Shown: positions 24,137-32,863 of the stretch, piece by piece
Numbering within the stretch: position 1 is the first letter of the stretch
Layout of the letters: each line of letters opens with the position of its first letter
Assembly: GCF_000814845.2 (NCBI RefSeq)
Contig: NZ_CP010431.2
Coordinates: 2,294,001-2,358,000 of the forward strand
Reading direction: 5' to 3'
Source: Pandoraea sputorum
GTDB lineage: Bacteria; Pseudomonadota; Gammaproteobacteria; Burkholderiales; Burkholderiaceae
DNA: 64,000 nt
Translations under genes and position numbers: made by a program
Notes under the pieces: generated by a model
Seen by the model: only the letters and a program-made list of their open reading frames with translations
What the model was told of the DNA's origin: nothing
Database searches by the model: none

Positions 24137-24937
24137 ATGGCCCAATTTGCCAGCAATCGCGCACAACAACCTGACATGCCGCAAAAGAAAACGCCGTACT
24201 TCGAGTTACGCAGTGGTGCCGTAGACACCTTGCATTTCGTAGTCAAGACGCCTCAACTGGACAGCTTGCGCACCGAACTGGCGCAACGTTTCGAAGCGAC
24301 CCCGGAGTTTTTTGCTGGCGACACCGTCGCCATCGACGTACGGCGTCTGTCCGGCGACGAACGCGTCGCCGTGCCTGCGTTGGCCGAAATGCTGGCCGAA
24401 TTCCGCATGAAGCCGATCGGGGTCGTCGCCAACACCGAACAAGCGGGTTGGGCTGTGGTCGACGGTCTGCCGCTTCTGGACAGTCATGAGCGCCACGAGC
24501 GCCGTGCGCCGCGCGCGGCACGCGACGACGATGCAGCGCCGCAGGCAGGCGTCGAGGCTGCGTCGGAGGCGTCTGCACAGGCGGTTCCCGAGGCATCGTC
24601 CATCCCCTCGACCATCATCGACAAGCCGTTGCGCTCAGGCCAGCAGGTCTATGCGAAGGGCGACCTGATCATCCTCGATCTGGTCAGTTATGGGGCCGAG
24701 GTGATCGCGGAAGGTAATATTCACATTTACGCGCCGCTGCGGGGGCGGGCACTGGCAGGAGTGAAGGGCAAGCTCGATGCGCGCATCTTCTGTACCTGTC
24801 TTGAGCCCGAGCTGATTTCCATCGCCGGTATTTACCGGACTGGCGAGTATGCGCTGCCGCCCGATGTTCAGGGGCGTTCGGTGCAGGTGCGGCTGGTAGA
24901 CGACAAACTGATTTTCGAGCCCCTCGGGCTCAAGTGA
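24137..24937 (+). CDS. minC: Septum site-determining protein MinC
   Basis: Inhibitor of FtsZ assembly away from midcell. The 266-residue protein has the N-terminal MinC domain ([20 protein letters not shown]), a variable Ala/Glu-rich linker (about residues 120-160), and the C-terminal beta-helix that binds MinD ([37 protein letters not shown]). AAGGGG is 8 bases ahead of the ATG at 24137; the family-like start [11 protein letters not shown] at 24176 is an alternative. First gene of minC-minD-minE, 43 bases before minD. Confidence 0.94.
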   Translation: MAQFASNRAQQPDMPQKKTPYFELRSGAVDTLHFVVKTPQLDSLRTELAQRFEATPEFFAGDTVAIDVRRLSGDERVAVPALAEMLAEFRMKPIGVVANTEQAGWAVVDGLPLLDSHERHERRAPRAARDDDAAPQAGVEAASEASAQAVPEASSIPSTIIDKPLRSGQQVYAKGDLIILDLVSYGAEVIAEGNIHIYAPLRGRALAGVKGKLDARIFCTCLEPELISIAGIYRTGEYALPPDVQGRSVQVRLVDDKLIFEPLGLK

Positions 24938-24980
24938 TTCGTAGCTAATTTCATCCTCAAGTTTGGGAAGGCATCGACAG

Positions 24981-25796
24981 ATGGCAAAAGTGATTGTGGT
25001 GACCTCTGGCAAGGGTGGTGTCGGCAAGACGACGACCAGCGCCAGCTTTTCCGCCGGCCTCGCCTTGCAGGGGCACAAGACGGCAGTCATCGATTTCGAC
25101 GTCGGCCTGCGCAATCTCGACCTCATCATGGGTTGCGAGCGCCGCGTGGTGTACGACCTGATCAATGTGATCCAGGGCGAAGCCAACCTTAATCAGGCGC
25201 TCATCAAGGACAAGTCCTGCGAGAACCTGTTTATCCTCCCCGCCTCGCAAACGCGTGACAAAGATGCACTCACGCAAGCGGGCGTCGAGAAGGTCATCAA
25301 GGACCTCACTGACATGGGTTTCGAATACATCGTGTGCGATTCGCCGGCCGGTATCGAGTCGGGTGCGTTGCTCGCGATGCACTTCGCCGACGAAGCGCTC
25401 GTGGTGACGAACCCGGAAGTGTCGTCGGTCCGTGACTCGGATCGCATTTTGGGCATTCTGTCGTCGAAGACGAAACGTGCCATCGATGGCAGCGAGCCGA
25501 TCAAGGAGCATCTGCTCATCACCCGTTACAACCCGAAGCGTGTCAACGACGGCCAGATGCTGTCGCTGGAAGACATTCAGGAAATTCTGCGAATCAAGCT
25601 CATCGGCGTGATTCCGGAATCGGAGTCGGTGCTCCATGCCTCGAACCAGGGTACGCCCGCCATCCATCTGGATGGCACGGACGTGGCCGATGCGTATCGC
25701 GACGTGGTAAGCCGATTCAAGGGCGAAGACAAGCCCATGCGCTTTACCGACTATCAAAAGCCGGGCCTGTTGCAGCGCATTTTCGGCTCGAAGTAA
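24981..25796 (+). CDS. minD: Septum site-determining ATPase MinD
   Basis: Membrane-cycling ATPase of the Min oscillator. It has the deviant Walker A motif GKGGVGKTTTS near residue 10, the DFDVGLRNLDLIMG switch, YIVCDSPAGIE, and a C-terminal amphipathic membrane helix (GLLQRIFGSK). The length, 271 residues, is as usual. Start at MAKVIVVTSGK. minE follows after 9 bases, so the three Min genes form one operon. Confidence 0.98.
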   Translation: MAKVIVVTSGKGGVGKTTTSASFSAGLALQGHKTAVIDFDVGLRNLDLIMGCERRVVYDLINVIQGEANLNQALIKDKSCENLFILPASQTRDKDALTQAGVEKVIKDLTDMGFEYIVCDSPAGIESGALLAMHFADEALVVTNPEVSSVRDSDRILGILSSKTKRAIDGSEPIKEHLLITRYNPKRVNDGQMLSLEDIQEILRIKLIGVIPESESVLHASNQGTPAIHLDGTDVADAYRDVVSRFKGEDKPMRFTDYQKPGLLQRIFGSK

Positions 25797-25805
25797 GGAG
25801 CGCCC

Positions 25806-26060
25806 ATGTCCTTCCTGTCTTTCCTCCTGGGGGAGAAGAAAAAGACCGCCGCCGTTGCCAAAGAGCGCCTGCAGATCATTCTGGCGCACGAACGCACGGG
25901 CTCGTCGCCACCGGCCGATTACCTGCCGGCTTTGCAACGCGAGCTGGTCGCCGTCATCTCCAAGTACGTGAAAATCGCGCAAGACGACATCAAGGTCAGC
26001 GTCGAGCATCAGGACAACCTCGAAGTGCTCGAAGTCAAGATCGAACTGCCGCAGACCTGA
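25806..26060 (+). CDS. minE: Cell division topological specificity factor MinE
   Basis: An 84-residue protein that stimulates the MinD ATPase and drives pole-to-pole oscillation. The N-terminal membrane-targeting segment [20 protein letters not shown] and the anti-MinCD helix ([13 protein letters not shown]) are present, followed by the dimerising beta region ending in [19 protein letters not shown] stands 6 bases ahead of the ATG. A strong terminator follows. Confidence 0.97.
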   Translation: MSFLSFLLGEKKKTAAVAKERLQIILAHERTGSSPPADYLPALQRELVAVISKYVKIAQDDIKVSVEHQDNLEVLEVKIELPQT

Positions 26061-26123
26061 ACGGTCATCGGTGATCCGGCGGCTTCTTTGCAAGACGCCG
26101 GTGTTTGACGTGCGAATAAGCGA

Positions 26124-26159
26124 AAAGCCCGCCACCCTCGATGCAGGGTGGCGGGCTTT
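26124..26159. terminator. Bidirectional terminator after minE
   Basis: Perfect 15-base stem (AAAGCCCGCCACCCT with its complement) with loop CGATGC, between the convergent minE and DUF1571 genes. The T tail is short on both strands. Confidence 0.9.
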
Positions 26160-26195
26160 CGTCGTGCTTGTGGTGGTTGTCTGGCGTAGGTTGCG

Positions 26196-27116
26196 TCAGA
26201 ACTTGTAGTCTGGGTTCTTCGGATCGAACGTGGCGTCCGTCCACTGTTCCTTGCGCACCTTCTCGAAGCGCATTTCCTCGACCTTCTGCCCGGCGGCGTC
26301 CCATGCTTCGATACCTCGCGGTCTGCCTGTCTTGAGATCGAGCAACACGCGCGACTTGTTGGCGTAGTGCTGAGGCGGCCCGGACGGGGCCTCCCATTCC
26401 AACGCGAGCACGCGAACGCCATTCGATTCGGATACCGATATTCTTGCGGGCTTCTCGGAAAGTCCGGCGGCGCGGAAGCTCTTGCCGTCGTGTGCAATCT
26501 GTTCGGCGATGAAGGCAAAACCGAGATCGCGCACCGTGTGGTTCGACTGTGAGCGTGCGAGCGAGCCGTCGATGCTGCTCCAGATCGACGTGAAGCCGAG
26601 GATGCCGCCAAGGTGCCCGTACATCTCCTTGGGGCGCTTCGTCTCGTCATAGATGATTTCCTGCCCGGCATGCGCGCCGTCAGGCTGCCATTTCGCGTAG
26701 ATCTGCAATGGATTTTCGCGAATTTTCACGAGCATGCGGTCGGGCGTGGTCTGCCACTGATTGTTGATGCGTTCGTGACGCGTCAGTTCGTACTGATACT
26801 CCGGCAATGCCGACGCCTCGGCTTTCAGAAAGCGCACGAGCGCTTCCGGCTGGATGGCCTGCATGGTGGCGACGATCTGTTCGTCGGGCATCTTCGCCAG
26901 GTCGCCGCTCTTGATTGCGCGCGCGAGCCATTGCGTTTGCGCTGCGACGGGCAGGGCGGCGAGCTTTGCCGTGTCGGTGTCTGGCGCGCTGGCGGAGGTG
27001 GCCGTGGATGCGGCGGGGGCGCTCGCCTGAGCGAGCGCGCCGCAAGGGCCGAACACGCCCGCGAGCGCACTGAAGGTCAGTGCTGCGGGCAGCAAAAGCG
27101 TCAATGTCGTTCGCAT
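26196..27116 (-). CDS. Exported DUF1571-like protein
   Basis: A 306-residue protein with a Sec signal peptide (MRTTLTLLLPAALTFSALAG, cleavage likely after ALA near residue 29). A low-complexity Ala/Ser/Thr stretch follows, then a domain whose text RMLVKIRENPLQIYAKWQ and QEIIYDETKRPKEMYGHLG resembles DUF1571, a family of exported proteins of unknown role. The ending EKVRKEQWTDATFDPKNPDY resembles an outer-membrane lipoprotein-sorting style barrel. AAGGGAG is 6 bases before the ATG. It lies 44 bases downstream of fadD on the same strand, so it may be co-transcribed. Confidence 0.75.
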   Translation of the reverse strand: MRTTLTLLLPAALTFSALAGVFGPCGALAQASAPAASTATSASAPDTDTAKLAALPVAAQTQWLARAIKSGDLAKMPDEQIVATMQAIQPEALVRFLKAEASALPEYQYELTRHERINNQWQTTPDRMLVKIRENPLQIYAKWQPDGAHAGQEIIYDETKRPKEMYGHLGGILGFTSIWSSIDGSLARSQSNHTVRDLGFAFIAEQIAHDGKSFRAAGLSEKPARISVSESNGVRVLALEWEAPSGPPQHYANKSRVLLDLKTGRPRGIEAWDAAGQKVEEMRFEKVRKEQWTDATFDPKNPDYKF

Positions 27117-27160
27117 GTTGTTATCTCCCTTTATCTCTCTGTGTTGCCGTGAGTCTCTCG

Positions 27161-28876
27161 CTACCTCCCTGAGACCGGATCGCGCAGCTCTCGCCGCAGG
27201 ATTTTGCCCACCGTCGACTTGGGTAGTTCGCCCTGACGGAATTCGATGATGCGCGGCACCTTGTATGCGGTCAGATGCTTGCGGCAGTGCGCGGCCATGG
27301 CTTCGATGGTGAGCGTCGGGTCTTTGGCGATGACTACGAGCTTCACGCGCTCGCCAGCCACCGGATCGGGCACGCCGACGACGGCCGCCTCGCGCACGCC
27401 GGGGTGGAGCATCACGACGTCCTCGATCTCGTTCGGATAAACGTTGAAACCCGACACGAGAATCATGTCCTTCTTGCGGTCGATCAGCCTCACATAACCG
27501 CGTTCGTCCATGACACCGATGTCGCCGGTCATCAGCCAGCCGTCTGCGTCGAACGTTTTGGCCGTCTCTTCGGGGCGATTCCAGTAGCCGCGCATGACCT
27601 GCGGTCCGCGCACGCACAACTCGCCCGGCTCGCCGAGGGGTGCCCACGTACCGTCGTCGCGCTTAAAGCGAACATCGGTCGACGGCGCGGGCAGGCCGAT
27701 GGAGCCGGAGAAATCGACCGCGTCCATGTGCGCGATGTCCACGGGATTCATCGTGACGATGGGGGAGCATTCGGTGAGGCCGTAGCCTTCGATGATCGGC
27801 TTGCCCGTGACCTGCTTCCATCGCTCGGCTATCGCGCGTTGCGTTGCCATGCCGCCAGCGAGCGACAGTTTCAGTTTGGAGAAGTCGCGTGCACGGAAGT
27901 CGGGGTTCTCGAGCAACCCGTTGAACAACGTGTTGACGCCGGTCACGCCGGTGAACGTTTCGTTGCGAATGATGTAGACGACCTTTTTCACATCGCGTGG
28001 ATTCGCAATCAGGATGTTGCGTCCGCCCAGGCTCATGAACACCAGACAGTTCAATGTGAGCGAGAGGATGTGATACATCGGCAGCAACGACAGATTGACT
28101 TCGATGTCGCCGTCGAGCTGATCGGCCGCCCACGCCTCCGTTTGCAGCAGATTGGCCAGCACGTTGCCGTGAGAGAGCATGGCGCCCTTGGCGACGCCCG
28201 TTGTCCCACCGGTGTATTGGAGAAAGGCGAGGTCTTCGCGCACGAGAGGCACCGGCGTGGCCTTCAGCCTCGCGCCGCTCGCGAGCGCCTGACGAAGCGC
28301 CACCGCCTGCGGCAAGCGATACGGCGGCACTTGTTTGGCGATGTGTCGCATGAGGAAGTTGACGGCACGCCCTTTGACGTTCGCTCCCGGCTGGAGCAAA
28401 TCGCCGATCTGCGTCACGAGTATGTTGCGCACCTCGGTGTCGGGTAGCGCTTCCTCCAGTGTTTTGGCGAAGTTCTCGAAGACGACGATGGTCTGCGCAC
28501 CGCTGTCCTGCAACTGGTGCTTCAGTTCGCGCGCGGTGTACAACGGGTTGACGTTGACGACCACAGCACCGGCAATGAGCGTGCCGAACAGGCAGATCGG
28601 ATACTGAAAGCAGTTAGGCATCATGAGCGCGACGCGCTCGCCTTGCTTCACGCCCTGGGCTTGCAGCCACGCAGCGAAGGCATGAGCCTGACGGGACACC
28701 TCGGCATACGTGATCTCACTGCCGAGACTCACGAAAGCGATGCGGTCGCGGTACTTCTCGATCCATTCGTCGAACGCCTGCACGAGCGATGCATAGCGAT
28801 TGACGTCGATGTCGGCAGGTACCCCGGGAGGGTAGGCACTGAGCCACACGCGTTCCTGATGAACAGCTTGATCCAT
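27161..28876 (-). CDS. fadD: Long-chain fatty acid-CoA ligase
   Basis: Activates fatty acids to acyl-CoA with ATP at the inner face of the membrane. The 571-residue protein has the AMP-binding motif YTGGTTGVAKGA, the GYGLTECSPIV adenylate motif, the fatty acid signature region GWLMTGDIGVMDERGYV and the C-terminal catalytic Lys in PKSTVGKILRRELRD. Start at the ATG at 28876 (MDQAVHQERVWL) with GGAG 7 bases ahead; upstream open frame is not protein-like. It lies 130 bases downstream of the thiolase gene in the fatty-acid degradation block. Confidence 0.95.
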   Translation of the reverse strand: MDQAVHQERVWLSAYPPGVPADIDVNRYASLVQAFDEWIEKYRDRIAFVSLGSEITYAEVSRQAHAFAAWLQAQGVKQGERVALMMPNCFQYPICLFGTLIAGAVVVNVNPLYTARELKHQLQDSGAQTIVVFENFAKTLEEALPDTEVRNILVTQIGDLLQPGANVKGRAVNFLMRHIAKQVPPYRLPQAVALRQALASGARLKATPVPLVREDLAFLQYTGGTTGVAKGAMLSHGNVLANLLQTEAWAADQLDGDIEVNLSLLPMYHILSLTLNCLVFMSLGGRNILIANPRDVKKVVYIIRNETFTGVTGVNTLFNGLLENPDFRARDFSKLKLSLAGGMATQRAIAERWKQVTGKPIIEGYGLTECSPIVTMNPVDIAHMDAVDFSGSIGLPAPSTDVRFKRDDGTWAPLGEPGELCVRGPQVMRGYWNRPEETAKTFDADGWLMTGDIGVMDERGYVRLIDRKKDMILVSGFNVYPNEIEDVVMLHPGVREAAVVGVPDPVAGERVKLVVIAKDPTLTIEAMAAHCRKHLTAYKVPRIIEFRQGELPKSTVGKILRRELRDPVSGR

Positions 28877-29006
28877 CGTTGTCTCCGTTGAAGTTTTCTG
28901 CATTTTTATGCGCCGCCATGATTGCGATGCGGCCGATCTGTCGTCGGCTCGCGCTCGTTCGCCCGGCGGCGTTTGCAACTTCCCCTGTGTGGCTTTGCTC
29001 GTTGTT

Positions 29007-30326
29007 TTATCGTTCCAGCATCGCGACGACACCCTGACCGCCAGCCGCGCAGATCGAGATGAGGCCGCGGCCGCCGCCGCGCTGAGACAACAGCTTCGCG
29101 AGGGTGGCCAGAATGCGCCCGCCGGTGGCGGCGAACGGATGCCCGCAAGCGAGCGAACTGCCGTTCACGTTCAGACGCTGACGGTCGATGCTGCCCAGCG
29201 GCGCTGCCAGTCCCAGCTTGTCGCGGCAGTACGCAGGGTCTTCCCACGCCTTGAGCGTGCAAAGCACTTGCGCGGCGAAGGCTTCGTGAATTTCGTAGAA
29301 ATCGAAGTCCTGCAACGTGAGACCCGCCTGCGCGAGCATGCGCGGCACCGCGTAGGCCGGGGCCATCAGCAAGCCCTCGCGCTGCGATTCGTCCGGATTG
29401 AAGAAGTCGACGGCCGCCGTTTGCGAGTACGTCAGATAGGCGAGCACCGGATGGTTGTGCGCCCTCGCCCAGTCTTCGCTCGCGAGCAGCACGCATGACG
29501 CGCCATCGGTCAGTGGCGTGGAGTTGCCTGCCGTGAGCGTGCCTGTCGCGCTACGGTCGAACACCGGCTTGAGGCTGGCGAGCTTCTCCAGTGTGAGATC
29601 GGGGCGCAGGTTGTTATCGCGTTGCAGGCCGCGAAACGGTGTCATCAGATCGAGGAAGAATCCGCGCTCGTACGCCTGCGCCAGATGCTCGTGACTGGCA
29701 AGCGTGAGCGTGTCCTGCGCAGCGCGCTCGATTTCCCAGCGCTTTGCCATCAACTCGCAATGCTCGCCCATCGAGAGGCCCGTGCGAGGCTCGCCGTTGC
29801 GCGGCAGCGCCGGGTTGAACAACATGCCCGGACGCACCTTCGCCAGCGCGCCGAGCTTACCGCCGGTGCTGCGCTGACGGTTCGCTTCGAGCAGGATCTT
29901 GCGCAGCTTCTCGTTGACGCCGATGGGCGCGTCCGATGCCGTGTCGACGCCACCGGCAATCGCCACGTCGATCTGACCGAGCGCGATCTTGTTGCCGGTG
30001 AGGATCGCCGTCTCAAGACCCGTGCCGCAGGCCTGCTGCACGTCGTAGGCGGGCGTTTGCGGGGCGAGCGTGGTCGACAGCACCGACTCGCGCGTCAGAT
30101 TGAAGTCGCGGGCGTGCTTGAGCACGGCGCCCGCCGCGACTTCGCCGAGCGTCTGACCGTGCAGGTCGAAGCGGTCGATGAGGCCCTGAAGCGCGGCCGT
30201 GAGCATGTCCTGATTCGACGCCGTGGCGTAGGTCGTGTTCGAGCGCGCGAAGGGAATGCGATTGCCGCCTAGAATCGCGACTCGGCGCAAGGCGGGGGCG
30301 GGCGCAGTGGGTTTGAGGGCGCTCAT
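29007..30326 (-). CDS. Acetyl-CoA C-acyltransferase (FadI-like thiolase)
   Basis: Last step of beta-oxidation: cleaves 3-ketoacyl-CoA with CoA. The 439-residue protein has the nucleophilic Cys in QQACGTGLE, the catalytic EIHEAFAAQ and GHPFAATGGR histidines, and the second Cys in CAAGGQG. It is longer than FadA and matches the FadI branch. Its ATG overlaps the stop of the MaoC-like gene as ATGA, which indicates translational coupling. Confidence 0.93.
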   Translation of the reverse strand: MSALKPTAPAPALRRVAILGGNRIPFARSNTTYATASNQDMLTAALQGLIDRFDLHGQTLGEVAAGAVLKHARDFNLTRESVLSTTLAPQTPAYDVQQACGTGLETAILTGNKIALGQIDVAIAGGVDTASDAPIGVNEKLRKILLEANRQRSTGGKLGALAKVRPGMLFNPALPRNGEPRTGLSMGEHCELMAKRWEIERAAQDTLTLASHEHLAQAYERGFFLDLMTPFRGLQRDNNLRPDLTLEKLASLKPVFDRSATGTLTAGNSTPLTDGASCVLLASEDWARAHNHPVLAYLTYSQTAAVDFFNPDESQREGLLMAPAYAVPRMLAQAGLTLQDFDFYEIHEAFAAQVLCTLKAWEDPAYCRDKLGLAAPLGSIDRQRLNVNGSSLACGHPFAATGGRILATLAKLLSQRGGGRGLISICAAGGQGVVAMLER

Positions 30327-31330
30327 GGCTGGTCCGGGAGATGGGTCTGTGAGGATGAGGAAGACGAAGCGGGCTTGGCCGAGGACGCGCCGTCTAGGGC
30401 CTGCCAGCGTCCGCGCAGGTGCGGGACGGTGCCTGTGGCGTCGCGCAGTTCAAAATGTGGCGCATGCGGTTGCACGTGCGGATGCGCGGGCGGTGCGCGC
30501 CAGAAGGTGACGTCGCCGGGGAGCAGCACAGGTGTCTTGAATTCCACCAGCAGATCGACCGGGCCGGAGGCGTTCACGTCTTCTGGCAGCACGGCCGCAA
30601 GCGTTCGCGCGAAGCTCCACATCCCGTGAATGATGGGGCGCGCAAAGCCGAACAGTTTCGCCGTGAGCGGCCACAAATGGATCGGGTTGTAGTCGCCCGA
30701 GATGCGCGCGTATTGGCGTCCAAGGTCGGCCGGGACCGGCCATGTCGCGACTTTCGTCAGTGACGGATCGGCGCTCAGTTGCGCCTGATAGGGAGCGCCG
30801 AGTGCGTCGCGCACGCCAGTACGCAGGTACAGACTCTCGCCGATCCACACGACGATGTCGTCGCGACGCGCCGTCGTGACCACCGTGAACACCTGTCCTT
30901 TGTCGTGGGCGGACAGCGGGCCGCACCGCACATCCAACGTCAGGCGGTCGCCCACATTCAGCGTCGCAAACTGCCGGATCCGGTTCGCAAGATGCACCAT
31001 GCCTAGCATGGCGAACGGGAAGGCGCGGTCGGTCATCAGCAGCATGTGGAGCGGGAAGGCGAGCAGATGCGGCCACGTGGGCGGCACGCCCATCGTCTGC
31101 GCGAAGCCGCACAGCCGCGCGTAGCGCGCGATGTCTTCACCGTCCAGTGGCACGTTGCGTCGCTCGAAAGCCAGCGGCGGCATCGGCTGCGCGCGGGCCG
31201 GTTTGCGCGAGGTCATCAGTGCGCGCAAGTACAAATGCAGTGGCGACGGCAGATACGTGACCTGCTTCAGTTGTGTGGCAACGGCGATGTTCGGACTGTC
31301 GGATGGATCACGCGGTCGATCGTTAGGCAT
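30323..31330 (-). CDS. MaoC-family enoyl-CoA hydratase
   Basis: A 335-residue double hot-dog fold protein. The hydratase-2 motif is clear (RISGDYNPIHLWPLTAKLFG, then RPIIHGMW), with the catalytic Asp and His. The N-terminal half is a second, degenerate hot-dog repeat, as in fungal and bacterial MaoC proteins of this size. It hydrates trans-2-enoyl-CoA in the (R) direction, which fits the FabG-like reductase encoded before it. I start at the ATG at 31330 with GGAG 7 bases ahead; the ATG at 31336 overlaps the upstream stop as ATGA. The stop overlaps the thiolase start. Confidence 0.9.
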   Translation of the reverse strand: MPNDRPRDPSDSPNIAVATQLKQVTYLPSPLHLYLRALMTSRKPARAQPMPPLAFERRNVPLDGEDIARYARLCGFAQTMGVPPTWPHLLAFPLHMLLMTDRAFPFAMLGMVHLANRIRQFATLNVGDRLTLDVRCGPLSAHDKGQVFTVVTTARRDDIVVWIGESLYLRTGVRDALGAPYQAQLSADPSLTKVATWPVPADLGRQYARISGDYNPIHLWPLTAKLFGFARPIIHGMWSFARTLAAVLPEDVNASGPVDLLVEFKTPVLLPGDVTFWRAPPAHPHVQPHAPHFELRDATGTVPHLRGRWQALDGASSAKPASSSSSSQTHLPDQP

Positions 31331-31332
31331 CG

Positions 31333-32766
31333 TCATGCTCCGAGCAGGCTCTGGCCGCACACGCGCACGACCTGTCCGGTCAGCGCACCTGAGGCCGGAT
31401 GGGCGAGCCACGCGATGGCTTCGGCCACGTCGACAGGTTGACCGCCTTGTCCGAGCGAGTTCATGCGGCGTCCGGCTTCGCGAATGGCGAACGGGACCGC
31501 CGCGGTCATCTGCGTCTCGATGAAGCCGGGGGCGACGGCATTGATGCTGATATGGCGTGCGGCGAGCAAGGGCGACCATGCCTCGACCATCCCGATGACG
31601 GCCGCCTTCGATGCGGCGTAGTTGGTCTGCCCGCGATTGCCCGCAATGCCACTGATAGAAGCGACGCCGACGATCCGGCTGTTTGCGCGCAGCACACCGG
31701 CGTCGAGCAACGCGGCATTGAGACGCTGGGGTGCGCCGACATTGATGTCGAGCACGCTTTGCCACTGCGCATCGGTCATGCGAACAATCGTTTTGTCGCG
31801 TGTGATGCCAGCGTTGTGTACGAGGATGTCCAGACCGTGCGGCGCGTGCGTTGCGAGATGCGCCATCAGTGTGGCTGCTGCCTCCGGCGATGCGATATCG
31901 CACGTGAGGGCGCTGCCGCCGAGGCGCGTGGCAACGGTGGTCAGCGCGTCTTGTGCGGAAGGCATGTCGACGCAAACGACATGCGCTCCGTCGCGCGCGA
32001 GGACGGTCGCGATGGACTCGCCGATGCCGCGTGCCGCACCCGTCACCACGGCGACCTGTCCGGCGAGCGGACGGGTGTCGCGCATAGGGGGTGTTTCGAA
32101 GACAGGCGCTTGAAGTGTGATCGCCTGACCGCTCACATACGCGGCGCGAGGTGAGAGGAAGAACCGCAACGTGGAGTGCAGCGATTCGCGGGCATCGGGG
32201 GCGACATAGAGCAATTGCGCCGTTGCGCCACGCTTTAGCTCCTTGGCCAGCGAGCGCACAAAGCCTTCCAGCGCGCGCTGCGCAATACTCGCCTGCGGCG
32301 TGGCGGCCATTGACGGCGGCAGACCCAGCACCAGCACGCGAGCGCATCGATCAAGCGTTGCCAGCGTGTCGTGGAAGAACGCGTAAAGCGACTCCAGCCC
32401 CGAGGTGTCGGCAATGCCGCTCGCGTCGAACAGCAACGCCTTGGGACGCACGCCTTCGTTCTCGTTGAATCGTCCGCTCATCGTGCCTGCCTTATTCGCG
32501 TAGGAGATCCAGTCGAGCCGCTGCGCGTGAGCGAGGCTCGGGATGCCGAGCCAATGCAGTTCGCGGGCGAGACCGGGCAGCAATGGCGCATCGCCCGCGC
32601 CGCCGACGACGGCTAGCGGCGGCGCAACGAGACGCGCTTCGGCGACATCGTCTCCGTAGTCCGGCATGCGCTCCAGCGGTACCGGGCGTGGCAGGCCCAG
32701 CGCGTTGGCCAGGCGGCTGCCCACGGCGGAGTTGGCAAAGGCAAGGTATCGGTCGGACGTCGTCAC
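31333..32766 (-). CDS. Long FabG-like 3-oxoacyl reductase (FabG4 type, 477 residues)
   Basis: NADH or NADPH-dependent 3-hydroxyacyl/3-oxoacyl reductase of the high-molecular-weight FabG group. The C-terminal half (about residues 225-477) is a complete SDR: VTGAARGIGESIA, HNAGITRDKT, Ser in VASISG, Tyr and Lys in NYAASKAAV. The N-terminal half (about 1-220) is a degenerate Rossmann-like domain without the cofactor motif, as in mycobacterial FabG4. I start at the GTG at 32766, with GAGGA 10 bases ahead; the region further upstream contains a tandem repeat and is not protein-like. It is tightly coupled to the MaoC gene. Confidence 0.9.
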   Translation of the reverse strand: MTTSDRYLAFANSAVGSRLANALGLPRPVPLERMPDYGDDVAEARLVAPPLAVVGGAGDAPLLPGLARELHWLGIPSLAHAQRLDWISYANKAGTMSGRFNENEGVRPKALLFDASGIADTSGLESLYAFFHDTLATLDRCARVLVLGLPPSMAATPQASIAQRALEGFVRSLAKELKRGATAQLLYVAPDARESLHSTLRFFLSPRAAYVSGQAITLQAPVFETPPMRDTRPLAGQVAVVTGAARGIGESIATVLARDGAHVVCVDMPSAQDALTTVATRLGGSALTCDIASPEAAATLMAHLATHAPHGLDILVHNAGITRDKTIVRMTDAQWQSVLDINVGAPQRLNAALLDAGVLRANSRIVGVASISGIAGNRGQTNYAASKAAVIGMVEAWSPLLAARHISINAVAPGFIETQMTAAVPFAIREAGRRMNSLGQGGQPVDVAEAIAWLAHPASGALTGQVVRVCGQSLLGA

Positions 32767-32810
32767 GGCGCGGAAATCCTCAGAGTGTTCTGGCGAAAAA
32801 ATGGGCAGCG

Positions 32811-32850
32811 GTTGATGGCTGTTGATAGCGGTTGATAGCAGTTGGTAGTG
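32811..32850. repeat. Four-copy imperfect 10-base tandem repeat
   Basis: Units GTTGATGGCT, GTTGATAGCG, GTTGATAGCA and GTTGGTAGTG follow one another without gaps between the fadE stop and the FabG-like start. Copy number could vary by slippage. It lies about 45 bases ahead of the GTG start, in the transcribed leader or operon spacer. Confidence 0.8.
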
Positions 32851-32863
32851 GTGGCGGATGGAC

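Noticed and set aside
26196..27647. Extended version of the DUF1571-like protein
   Set aside because: The first 177 residues read fadD out of frame. The ATG at 27116 has a good binding site and starts a signal peptide.
30323..32347. One long protein covering the MaoC-like gene and an N-terminal extension
   Set aside because: The upstream 330 residues are the wrong frame of the FabG-like gene, and a ribosome binding site and overlapping stop mark the true start.
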